Part shown: positions 1-5,201 of the stretch, piece by piece
How positions within the stretch are numbered: position 1 is the stretch's first letter
Layout of the letters: each line of letters opens with the position of its first letter
Assembly (NCBI GenBank): GCA_027005175.1
Contig: JALTMC010000371.1
Span: 1 to 5,201, forward strand
Reading direction: 5' to 3'
DNA length: 5,201 nucleotides
DNA from: Myxococcales bacterium
GTDB lineage: Bacteria > Myxococcota_C > UBA6777
Program-made: the position numbers and the translations under genes
Notes under the pieces: model-generated
The model's database searches: none
Told to the model about the DNA's origin: nothing
The model's input: only the letters and a program-made list of their open reading frames with translations

Positions 1-98
1 TCCTTTGGTAGCTTCACAAAGCTGGTATGCCCAAGAGATCCTTTGGTAGCTTCACAAAGCTGGTATGCCCAAGAGCTCCTTTGGTAGCCCCATAAAGC
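1..98. repeat. 38-bp tandem direct repeat, two full copies plus a degenerate third
   Basis: Copy 1 (1-38) and copy 2 (39-76) are identical except for the last base (a versus c). A third copy starts at 77, matches for about 12 bases and then decays through about 98. The array touches the window edge, so more copies may lie to the left. The unit length is not a multiple of three, so successive copies fall in different frames, which argues against protein coding. Each full copy contains a small inverted repeat (AGCTT, 4-nt loop CACA, AAGCT at 10-23 and 48-61). Function is unknown; it lies downstream of the kinase gene. Confidence 0.9.
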
Positions 99-112
99 CC
101 ATAAGTTTGGTG

Positions 113-140
113 GCAGAGACAAAGAATGCTTTGTCTCTGC
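113..140. other. Perfect 12-bp hairpin with 4-nt loop
   Basis: The arm GCAGAGACAAAG (113-124) is the exact reverse complement of 129-140, around the loop AATG. It lies about 120 bp past the stop of the receiver-kinase gene, in its 3' region. Neither strand has a T-run after the stem, so it is not a standard intrinsic terminator. It could block 3' exonucleases, help termination without a U-tract, or be part of a repeat element. The structure is certain from the sequence; the role is not. Confidence 0.8.
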
Positions 141-186
141 GAGAGCAATGGTAGTGACTGGAACAGCGGTAGTCGTTGTTTGTGGA

Positions 187-206
187 GAGAAACAGTTGTG
201 TTTCTC
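187..206. other. Perfect 8-bp hairpin with 4-nt loop
   Basis: The arm GAGAAACA (187-194) pairs exactly with TGTTTCTC (199-206) around the loop GTTG. It is the first strong stem-loop in the kinase transcript, about 57 nt past the stop codon. A 10-bp palindrome AAGAATTCTT (215-224) lies just before it in the transcript. No U-tract follows on the minus strand (CACAAACAAC instead), so a classical terminator call is not supported. A 3'-end stabilising or processing role is possible. Confidence 0.65.
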
Positions 207-262
207 GTTGAAGCAAGAATTCTTCTGGTTTTCGCTTTGGGAGTCGTCAAGAATGAGTTGAG

Positions 263-2164
263 TTAGATTCTTTGTAGGGCCTGTTCACAGGCGAGGGACA
301 TGGCAAGGGCAGAGGGAAAGCGTTGGTTTCGTTTGCGACGAAGCGCACGCATACAGATATCAGCAGCGGCTTTGGGGAGTCGAGGGTTGATGGTGAGAGG
401 GGAGGGGATATCCTCTGTTACGATCTTAATCATGACCTCAGTGCGGTTGTATGCGAGCAGTGGATTTTGTCCTGTTAGCATCTCGTAGAGTACGATACCG
501 AGGGAGAATACATCGCTGCGACCGTCGATATCGTTGGGCTGTGTGATTTGTTCTGGCGACATATAATGAGGTGTGCCAACCACACAGCCTACTTTGGTCA
601 GACGTTTTGATTCGTCGGCAAAATTAAGGACAAGGCCAAAGTCTGTGAGCACGGGTTCGTTGTCTTTTTTGAAGAGTATATTTTCCGTTTTTAAGTCGCG
701 GTGTAGAATCCGGTGTTCGTGGGCGCACTGAAGGCCTGCTGCTAGCTTTTGACCGATGAGAAGAGCCTCTTTTGTGGAGAGAGCGCCGAGGTTTTGAATT
801 CTGCTATAGAGGGAGCCTCCTGAGATATATTCCATGACATAGTAGGGGATTTGTCCGAAAGTTCCGCAGTCATGGATTCGAATCAGGTTGGGGTGATGAA
901 GATCAGCTAGAGATTGTACTTCTCGTTGAAAGCGTTTTAGCGACTTTTCTCGATTGGGGCGATCGATATTCATGGCTTTGAGGGCCAAAGAAAATCCCAG
1001 TCGTTGATGACGAACCAGGTAAACCATACCCATTCCACCGCGGCCGACCTCGCGTAGGATCTCATAGCGTCCGTCGATTGTCATTCCAGGTTTGAGGCCC
1101 TCGATGGTTTGTGACATATGACGTTGGCGTCGGCGTAGAAACTTCTTGATCTTTGCTGCGAGAACTGCGGGCTTAAAGTGGGATTTTGTGATGTAGTCAT
1201 CTGCACCAACTTCGTAGGCTCGTAGCATCTCAGTTTCTTGCTCTTGAGCAGTTAAGAAGATGATCGGGACATCATCCATATCCTCAAGTTGGCGAATCCT
1301 TTCACACACTTCAAAGCCATCCATGGTGGGCAGCATTAGATCGAGGATAATTAAATCAGGTCGAAGCTCCGCAGCAACCTGTAATGCTTCTTCTCCATCC
1401 CGAGCAGCATGGGTGTCAAGGTTGTTTTTCTCAAGGTGAATTTGTAGGATTCGTGAATTCACCACGTCATCTTCGACAATGAGAACAAAACCACCAATAA
1501 AGTCGCTGCTTGCCACTTGGTTTTGCATATTCTCTGTGTCGATGGTTTTCATCAAATCAGAGAACTGTGTAGCTGCTGGCACAGAAGGCAATGTGCCTGG
1601 CTCTATCAGCTCCACTGGCTCCAATTGGGATTTCTGTGGCTGTGTTGTATGTGGAAGAACGCCTGTCTTTGCCGCCGCCTGTTGTTGCATGGGCTGTGCA
1701 GGTTGCATGGGCTGTGCAGGTTGCATGGGCTGTGCAGGTTGCATGGGCTGTGCAGGTTGCATGGGCTGTGCAGGTTGCATGGGTTGTGCAGGTTGCATGG
1801 GCTGTGCAGGTTGCATGGGTTGTGCAGGTTGCATGGGCTGTGCAGGTTGCATGGGCTGTGCAGGTGTTGCGGTTTCAGGCGTTTGTGAGGGATCGGTTTG
1901 GTTCTTGCTGTTGTGTTTGGCTGCAAAGGCGGCCTGTTTCAATCGACGAAAGGTTGGCTTGTTTGCGGGCACCGGCGTGTGCCAAGGTGGTGAAGCGGGA
2001 ACCTGAAATGCTTGTTGGATGGTAGGCGTTGTACGCGGGCCTGGACTCGTCAAACGTTGTTTGGATTGTGGAAGAATAAGGACTTCACCCTCAGGGTTGC
2101 CTTGTGGCGCAGAAGGGGAAGTTGGATAGCCGGGAAGCGGATAGTCTTGTTTTTTGTGCGTCAT
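263..2164 (-). CDS. Receiver-domain / Hanks-type Ser/Thr protein kinase fusion
   Basis: This 633-residue protein is predicted to be a cytosolic protein kinase gated by a two-component receiver. Residues 1-224 are Pro/Gln-rich and probably disordered, with ten PAQPMQ repeats at 101-160. The receiver (about 225-345) keeps the canonical residues: acidic E231/D232/D233, phosphoacceptor D275 in ILDLMLPT, T305 and K327; the usual Pro after that Lys is Ser. The kinase (about 366-625) is complete: Gly-rich loop GRGGMGMVY (374-382), K396, helix-C E415, HRDLKTEN with D490 and N495, DFG 508-510, and SPE 536-538 in place of APE. T523 and T531 are candidate activation-loop phosphosites. There is no signal peptide, membrane segment or DNA-binding domain, so output should be phosphotransfer. 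The ATG at 2164 is supported by AAGGGA nine bases upstream and a promoter at 2236-2263. It lies 156 bp downstream of an FHA-domain gene, whose FHA domain is a possible reader of its phosphothreonines. The substrate and the partner histidine kinase are unknown. Confidence 0.95.
   Translation of the reverse strand: MTHKKQDYPLPGYPTSPSAPQGNPEGEVLILPQSKQRLTSPGPRTTPTIQQAFQVPASPPWHTPVPANKPTFRRLKQAAFAAKHNSKNQTDPSQTPETATPAQPMQPAQPMQPAQPMQPAQPMQPAQPMQPAQPMQPAQPMQPAQPMQPAQPMQPAQPMQQQAAAKTGVLPHTTQPQKSQLEPVELIEPGTLPSVPAATQFSDLMKTIDTENMQNQVASSDFIGGFVLIVEDDVVNSRILQIHLEKNNLDTHAARDGEEALQVAAELRPDLIILDLMLPTMDGFEVCERIRQLEDMDDVPIIFLTAQEQETEMLRAYEVGADDYITKSHFKPAVLAAKIKKFLRRRQRHMSQTIEGLKPGMTIDGRYEILREVGRGGMGMVYLVRHQRLGFSLALKAMNIDRPNREKSLKRFQREVQSLADLHHPNLIRIHDCGTFGQIPYYVMEYISGGSLYSRIQNLGALSTKEALLIGQKLAAGLQCAHEHRILHRDLKTENILFKKDNEPVLTDFGLVLNFADESKRLTKVGCVVGTPHYMSPEQITQPNDIDGRSDVFSLGIVLYEMLTGQNPLLAYNRTEVMIKIVTEDIPSPLTINPRLPKAAADICMRALRRKRNQRFPSALAMSLACEQALQRI
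1685..1864. repeat. 18-bp minisatellite, ten units, encoding PAQPMQ
   Basis: Ten consecutive in-frame 18-bp units encode residues 101-160 of the receiver-kinase, giving Met every six residues (M105 to M159). The units are almost identical at DNA level. Within the array the clear variant is a synonymous C/T change (gggctg versus gggttg) in the units whose ATG complement starts at 1778 and 1814. These alternate with standard units, as if a 36-bp two-unit block was duplicated. Such homogeneity suggests recent expansion and probable copy-number variation between strains. In the protein it forms a flexible linker before the receiver. Confidence 0.95.
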
Positions 2165-2173
2165 CCGTCACAG

Positions 2174-2179
2174 TCCCTT
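2174..2179 (-). promoter_or_regulatory. Ribosome binding site of the receiver-kinase gene
   Basis: On the minus strand AAGGGA lies nine bases before the ATG at 2164-2162. It is a modest Shine-Dalgarno match inside an A-rich stretch, and it supports this start over internal Met codons. Confidence 0.55.
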
Positions 2180-2235
2180 TTTGCAAACCCTTGATGCCAA
2201 AATCTAAAAGACACAATCCTCTCAAACAAACTTCC

Positions 2236-2263
2236 ATTATACAAGTTAAAGGTCACTTGACAA
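2236..2263 (-). promoter_or_regulatory. Sigma70-type promoter of the receiver-kinase gene
   Basis: Read on the minus strand, TTGTCA (2263-2258, five of six to the consensus -35) is followed after 16 bp by a perfect TATAAT (2241-2236). The predicted transcription start is near 2229, leaving a leader of about 65 nt. An A8 tract (complement of 2273-2280) sits about 44-51 bp before that start, where a promoter UP element would be. A short inverted repeat CAAGT/ACTTG (2242-2246 and 2255-2259) overlaps the spacer and -35 and might be an operator half-site pair. The kinase can therefore be transcribed independently of the FHA gene. Confidence 0.75.
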
Positions 2264-2292
2264 GGGCTAGTCTTTTTTTTGGGTTGTATATG

Positions 2293-2311
2293 TGTAGGAC
2301 TTCTTGTAGGA
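2293..2311. repeat. Heptamer direct repeat upstream of the kinase promoter
   Basis: TGTAGGA occurs at 2293-2299 and again at 2305-2311, 12 bp apart from start to start. The pair lies about 64-82 bp upstream of the predicted kinase transcription start and just past the FHA gene's stop. The position fits an activator site, but two heptamers can occur by chance and no factor is identified. Confidence 0.35.
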
Positions 2312-2320
2312 AAAGTGGAT

Positions 2321-4912
2321 TTAGGATGTAGAGAAAATGGAAGTGTCTACGTCAAGTCCTAAATTTTGTAGGTTTTGATAGAGGATGGGTACGACGCCAG
2401 CAGGGTGAAATGTTCCGATAATTTTTCCTTGTGCATCCGTTCCTTCTTTGTGGAAAGAGAAGATTTCCTGACACATGAGGTTACCATCTGCAGTCACACT
2501 GAACTCACAGATGGATGTGATCTTTCGTGTTCCACAAGCATACTGGTTGAGTTGTACAACGATATCGATGGCCTGTCCGAGCTGTTGGTGTGGATCAGTG
2601 CTTGTTTCGAGGATACTGGACAGGCGATCAATGACTTGATCGGGGGAGTTGGCGCGTGTGGTCATCAACACACCGTTAAGGCCGAGCACCATGCGGGGTA
2701 GGATGCGCTGGAACGAGTCAACTTCGATGTCACCGAGGATAATACGTTGGGCTTTGATACGCAGGGCGTGAGAGATCAACTCTCCTGAAGAGATCGCTCC
2801 TTGACCGTAGAGGTTGGGTGGTTGTGCACTGAGAGAGATCCAATGGGGTTGTTCGAGTTGAAGTTCTGGAGTCTGTTCAACGCTAACAATTCGTTCTTGT
2901 TCAGGGATCGTAGCAGCCATGGCACGCAAGAATGTCGTGCGACCGCTGCCTGGATCGCCCGAGATCAGGATATTGCATTTGTTGTGGATACAGGTGGTCA
3001 AGAACTGTGCAATTCTGTCGTCTAGCAGACCTGCTTGCACCAGTTGTTCCATGCTGTGCCACTGGCTTCGGGGAGGTTGAACAACCAAGGACATACCGTG
3101 ATTGGCCACAGGCGGTGTGATGGCGTGAATCCAGGTGCCATCTTCCAATCGGGTTTCGATGGCACCGGTGTTCGAACGCAATCGAATACCTTGTGGTGCA
3201 AACACTCGCTCTACAGTTTGTTGCAATGCATCTTGGCTAGAAAATAACAGATTTGTGGCTTCGAGAGTGCCATTGCGTTCGACATAGATCTGGCTGAATC
3301 CATTCACCATGATGGTGCTGATCTCAGGATCAGCAAGCAATCCTTCCAAAGGTCCCCAACCCGATATCTCACAGACGGCAGCATTGCTAATGTCTGCTGC
3401 ATCCAGGCCGTGTTCCTGAGCGAGATCTTGGGCCAACTCTTGAGCTGCCTCTGCTAGTTTTTGGCGTTGTGGGGCGTCAGCCGGGAGTGGGCGCAGTGCC
3501 AGACCTGTAAAGCTTCTTTGCAGTTGTTGTGAAATCTGGTTGACCACGCGGGCCCAGGTTTGTTGCTCTGGAGCAAGGTTGTCAAGCTCTGGTGTTGTAG
3601 GCCAATCACTTGATGGCAAAGCCTGTAGTTTCACAGGCGCAGAGCTTTTTGCTGCAGCGTCGATCTGATCAAGAGAGTCGTTGGTTGCTTCTTCTGCTGT
3701 GCCACCAAGGGGACCAATTCCTCCGATAGCAGCTATTTGTTCACTGATTTCTGGAGCAGCCACTTCCACGCTCTCTGCTGGAGCTGGAGTTACTGAAGCA
3801 GGCGCAGGCGTATCTGCTTCTTGAGAAGCGGCTGGTACGTTGGGAACAGAGGGAACGGACGGCATCGATGGAACAGATGGCATGGATGAGGCGGCCACGG
3901 GTGGTGCTGTTTCCACCCGAGGTGGAGGAGGTCCAAGATCTGTCGCAGATGGCGGTGCTGTTGAAAGAGGGGGAGCACTCATCGGAGGCGAAGACGGGGG
4001 ACCTACCAGACCTGAAGCTGGGGGACTTGGAGGTTGTGACAGAGGTGGTCGCATACCCGCTGGAGCTGCGGGTATTCCCGGAGGAGGGGTAGGAGAGGTT
4101 CCCGGACCTGTTCCGGGCGCACCAAAGGGTGGAGGAACGGGGGGACGTGTCGTTGGCGCACTACCTGGAAAGCCACTCTGTCCTCCCACACTGGATGGTG
4201 GGGCAGGGGGGGGGGCATTCATCGCGCTCATGGGTGGAGCACCTGTTGGTGGAGTGGATGGAACTCCCACGGGAGGTCTCATCGGTGGAGCACTCATCGG
4301 CGCTCTCATCGGTGAGCCCATCGGTGGAGCTGTTGAAGGGGCACCCATTGGTGGAGATGCACTCATCGGTGGAGATGCACCCATCGGTGGAGGCATACCA
4401 GGGCCAGAGGCCATACCAGGGCCAGAGGCCATACCAGGACCAGGAGGCATACCGGGACCAGGAGGCATACCGGGACCAGGAGGCATACCAGGTCCAGGAG
4501 GCATGCCGGGTCCAGAGGCCATACCGGGTCCAGGAGGCATGCCGGGTCCAGGAGGCATGCCGGGTCCAGGAGGCATACCGGGACCAGGAGGCATACCGGG
4601 ATGATTCGCTGCGGAAGAGTGGGCTGTTTGGTGGTCGAATAACAACAGGAAGTCACCAATGATGACTTGGTCTCCTGGAGCGAGTCGATGGAGATCGACT
4701 TGTTGACCGTTTACAAAAGTTCCGTTGGTACTTTTGAGGTCTTGGAGTTCCCAACCGTTGTTCCAAACGACTTTCGCATGGCGTTTGGATACATTATTTT
4801 TGGGTAACGGAATTTCGTTGCTAGGAACTCGTCCGATTGAAAGTTCATTGAGACTATCAAAGGAGAGTTCTTCGCGCTGTCCGTTTTTCTCCTGGATTGT
4901 GACACGCAGCAT
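2321..4912 (-). CDS. FHA domain - Pro/Met-rich linker - degenerate CpaF/TadA-type secretion ATPase
   Basis: This 863-residue protein is soluble, with no signal peptide or membrane segment. FHA domain, about 1-95: phosphothreonine-reader residues are present (G27-R28, S42, R44-H45, N63-G64-T65, N68). Residues 103-380 are low complexity: eleven GM(PP/AS)GP hexapeptides at 106-171, degenerate PPM(G/S)A repeats, then SMPSVP repeats near 343-360. CpaF-like region, about 440-860: [20 protein letters not shown] (519-538), then [14 protein letters not shown] (647-660), and a typical CpaF tail with [11 protein letters not shown] and [10 protein letters not shown]. CpaF proteins are hexameric ATPases powering Tad/type IVb pilus or related secretion. 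Here key residues are replaced: Walker A Lys is R658, the Asp-box Asp is Q680, the Walker B Glu is D728 with RGGE absent, and the His-box His is R753. Catalysis is doubtful; a scaffold or regulatory subunit is more likely. No Tad genes are visible. The ATG at 4912 has AAGGG seven bases upstream and places the FHA fold correctly at the N-terminus. The adjacent Ser/Thr kinase is a plausible partner. Confidence 0.93.
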   Translation of the reverse strand: MLRVTIQEKNGQREELSFDSLNELSIGRVPSNEIPLPKNNVSKRHAKVVWNNGWELQDLKSTNGTFVNGQQVDLHRLAPGDQVIIGDFLLLFDHQTAHSSAANHPGMPPGPGMPPGPGMPPGPGMPPGPGMASGPGMPPGPGMPPGPGMPPGPGMPPGPGMASGPGMASGPGMPPPMGASPPMSASPPMGAPSTAPPMGSPMRAPMSAPPMRPPVGVPSTPPTGAPPMSAMNAPPPAPPSSVGGQSGFPGSAPTTRPPVPPPFGAPGTGPGTSPTPPPGIPAAPAGMRPPLSQPPSPPASGLVGPPSSPPMSAPPLSTAPPSATDLGPPPPRVETAPPVAASSMPSVPSMPSVPSVPNVPAASQEADTPAPASVTPAPAESVEVAAPEISEQIAAIGGIGPLGGTAEEATNDSLDQIDAAAKSSAPVKLQALPSSDWPTTPELDNLAPEQQTWARVVNQISQQLQRSFTGLALRPLPADAPQRQKLAEAAQELAQDLAQEHGLDAADISNAAVCEISGWGPLEGLLADPEISTIMVNGFSQIYVERNGTLEATNLLFSSQDALQQTVERVFAPQGIRLRSNTGAIETRLEDGTWIHAITPPVANHGMSLVVQPPRSQWHSMEQLVQAGLLDDRIAQFLTTCIHNKCNILISGDPGSGRTTFLRAMAATIPEQERIVSVEQTPELQLEQPHWISLSAQPPNLYGQGAISSGELISHALRIKAQRIILGDIEVDSFQRILPRMVLGLNGVLMTTRANSPDQVIDRLSSILETSTDPHQQLGQAIDIVVQLNQYACGTRKITSICEFSVTADGNLMCQEIFSFHKEGTDAQGKIIGTFHPAGVVPILYQNLQNLGLDVDTSIFSTS
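4206..4215. repeat. G10/C10 homopolymer inside the FHA-CpaF coding region
   Basis: Ten consecutive G on the plus strand (C10 in the coding strand) span codons 233-236 (Ala-Pro-Pro-Pro), between the FHA domain and the ATPase-like domain. Reading the shifted frames, gain of one C meets a TAG at 4163-4161 and loss of one C meets a stop at 4005-4003. Either slip would leave an FHA-plus-linker protein without the CpaF-like domain. This is a candidate slipped-strand (phase-variation) site, and also a likely place for sequencing error. Confidence 0.85.
4223..4399. repeat. Degenerate Pro/Met-rich coding repeats
   Basis: Immediately 3' of the GMPPGP array in the gene, residues 172-230 contain irregular [23 protein letters not shown] and PMSAP elements. 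On the plus strand they appear as recurring CATCGGTGGAG blocks. Spacing is uneven, so this is an older, decayed repeat region compared with the strict 18-bp array beside it. It extends the disordered linker between the FHA and CpaF-like domains. Confidence 0.7.
4400..4597. repeat. 18-bp minisatellite, eleven units, encoding GM(PP/AS)GP
   Basis: Eleven in-frame 18-bp units encode residues 106-171 of the FHA-CpaF protein. Units 5, 10 and 11 carry Ala-Ser in place of Pro-Pro, so the order is four PP then AS, four PP then AS, AS; this hints at duplication of a 90-bp five-unit block. Synonymous changes (for example GGT/GGC and CCC/CCT) are scattered, so this array is less homogenised than the one in the kinase gene. 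Gly is not at every third residue, so it is not collagen-like. Confidence 0.95.
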
Positions 4913-4919
4913 AATCTGG

Positions 4920-4924
4920 CCCTT
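4920..4924 (-). promoter_or_regulatory. Ribosome binding site of the FHA-CpaF gene
   Basis: On the minus strand AAGGG lies seven bases before the ATG at 4912-4910, good spacing for a Shine-Dalgarno element. It supports the chosen start, which also puts the first FHA beta strand (LRVTIQ) directly after the initiator Met. Confidence 0.6.
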
Positions 4925-4972
4925 TTATTTGTTGGTTCAAGGCTCTGTCTTTGAAAAGGAGAGTTTCCTTAC

Positions 4973-5001
4973 TTAATAAGAGAGTTGTTTCTTCAACGCA
5001 A
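4973..5001 (-). promoter_or_regulatory. Weak candidate promoter of the FHA-CpaF gene
   Basis: On the minus strand TTGCGT (5001-4996) and TATTAA (4978-4973) are separated by 17 bp, giving a predicted start near 4966 and a leader of about 53 nt. The matches are only partial (three of six and four of six). An alternative further upstream is TTGTCC, 17 bp, CATGAT (around 5084-5056). The rest of 4913-5201 shows no convincing gene, terminator or RNA, so a promoter for this gene is expected somewhere here or beyond the edge. Confidence 0.3.
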
Positions 5002-5201
5002 GGACTATCCGTAGAAGTTGGACTCACAAAAGCACAACCACGGAATTCCAAACCTCTATCATGCCATGTGATTGTGCAGTGGACAAGGCACTGTATTGCG
5101 TTGTTTTGGATTTTCTATACCATCCTTTCTGGATCGCGTGAGAACGACTCATCCTTGCATTGGCGATGAACAATATTAAGGCATACATAGAGATGTGTAA
5201 A

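Noticed and set aside
1-98. CRISPR array
   Set aside because: The repeats are directly abutting with no unique spacers, and no cas genes are visible.
14-250. A 78-codon minus-strand reading frame starting with TTG just after the kinase stop
   Set aside because: It has no Shine-Dalgarno sequence, a rare start codon and no recognisable domain. It runs through two perfect hairpins and into a 38-bp repeat that is not a multiple of three. It is better explained as noncoding.
1479-2025. Long plus-strand and alternate-frame open readings across the kinase repeats (Cys/Met/Gly or Trp/Ala/Val repeats)
   Set aside because: The 18-bp repeat keeps all frames open by periodicity. The opposite strand encodes a protein with clear receiver and kinase motifs, so these are shadows.
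2257-2262. TTGACA as a plus-strand -35 element
   Set aside because: No acceptable -10 lies 16-18 bp downstream; the nearest AT-rich hexamers are 21-24 bp away. There is also no plus-strand gene to serve. It is the near-palindromic complement of the minus-strand -35.
2255-2280. T8 run at 2273-2280 as a plus-strand intrinsic terminator
   Set aside because: No GC-rich stem precedes the T-run and no plus-strand gene ends here. It fits better as the A-tract upstream of the minus-strand kinase promoter.
3840-4662. Plus-strand Gly/Pro/Ile-rich readings opposite the FHA linker, resembling a Gly-rich or collagen-like protein
   Set aside because: They are the antisense of the Pro/Met repeats and have no start signal. 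Gly is not at every third position in a way that fits collagen. The minus frame continues into real FHA and CpaF domains on either side.
2321-4912. The FHA-CpaF gene as a decaying pseudogene
   Set aside because: It is full length with no internal stop or frameshift. The FHA signature and the CpaF N- and C-terminal blocks are well kept. Changes are concentrated at catalytic positions, which fits adaptation to a non-catalytic role better than random decay.
4951-5169. A 72-codon plus-strand reading in the FHA upstream region
   Set aside because: It starts with TTG without a Shine-Dalgarno element, has no domain and overlaps the expected promoter and leader of the FHA gene.
5024-5188. A 54-codon minus-strand reading (ATG at 5188), open to the window edge
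   Set aside because: No ribosome binding site and no recognisable sequence. Its frame stays open upstream to the edge, so it could be the tail of a neighbour, but 59 codons alone do not support a call.

Overview
The window suggests a Gram-negative bacterium of the Myxococcota/deltaproteobacterial type. The reasons are two domain architectures common in that group: a receiver fused to a Hanks-type Ser/Thr kinase, and an FHA domain fused to a CpaF/TadA-type secretion ATPase. Base composition looks intermediate, less GC-rich than textbook myxobacteria, so the assignment is an inference from architecture only. No rRNA, tRNA, CRISPR, IS element or integrase was seen.

Layout: both convincing genes lie on the minus strand. 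In transcription order they are (1) an 863-residue FHA - Pro/Met-rich linker - CpaF-like protein (4912 to 2321), then (2) a 156-bp gap carrying a very good sigma70-type promoter (TTGTCA, 16 bp, TATAAT, A8 tract upstream), then (3) a 633-residue protein with a disordered N-terminus, a receiver and a complete Ser/Thr kinase (2164 to 263). The left 262 bp hold no convincing gene. They contain a 38-bp tandem repeat at the edge and two perfect hairpins with 4-nt loops. The right 288 bp hold the leader of the FHA gene, a weak promoter candidate and no supported gene.

How the genes may work together: the kinase should phosphorylate Thr/Ser, FHA domains read phosphothreonine, and the receiver should place the kinase under Asp phosphorylation from an unseen histidine kinase. 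A His-Asp to Ser/Thr to FHA relay ending on a secretion-ATPase-like module is therefore plausible, but it is inferred from domains and adjacency.

The most unusual observation is that the CpaF-like domain keeps the family's fold and C-terminal signature yet has lost almost all conserved catalytic residues: Walker A Lys to Arg, the Asp-box Asp to Gln, the Walker B Glu to Asp with RGGE lost, and the His-box His to Arg. It looks like an FHA-tethered pseudo-ATPase. Both genes also carry in-frame 18-bp minisatellites encoding different Met/Pro hexapeptides, and the FHA gene has a C10 homopolymer between its FHA and ATPase halves that could act as a slippage switch.
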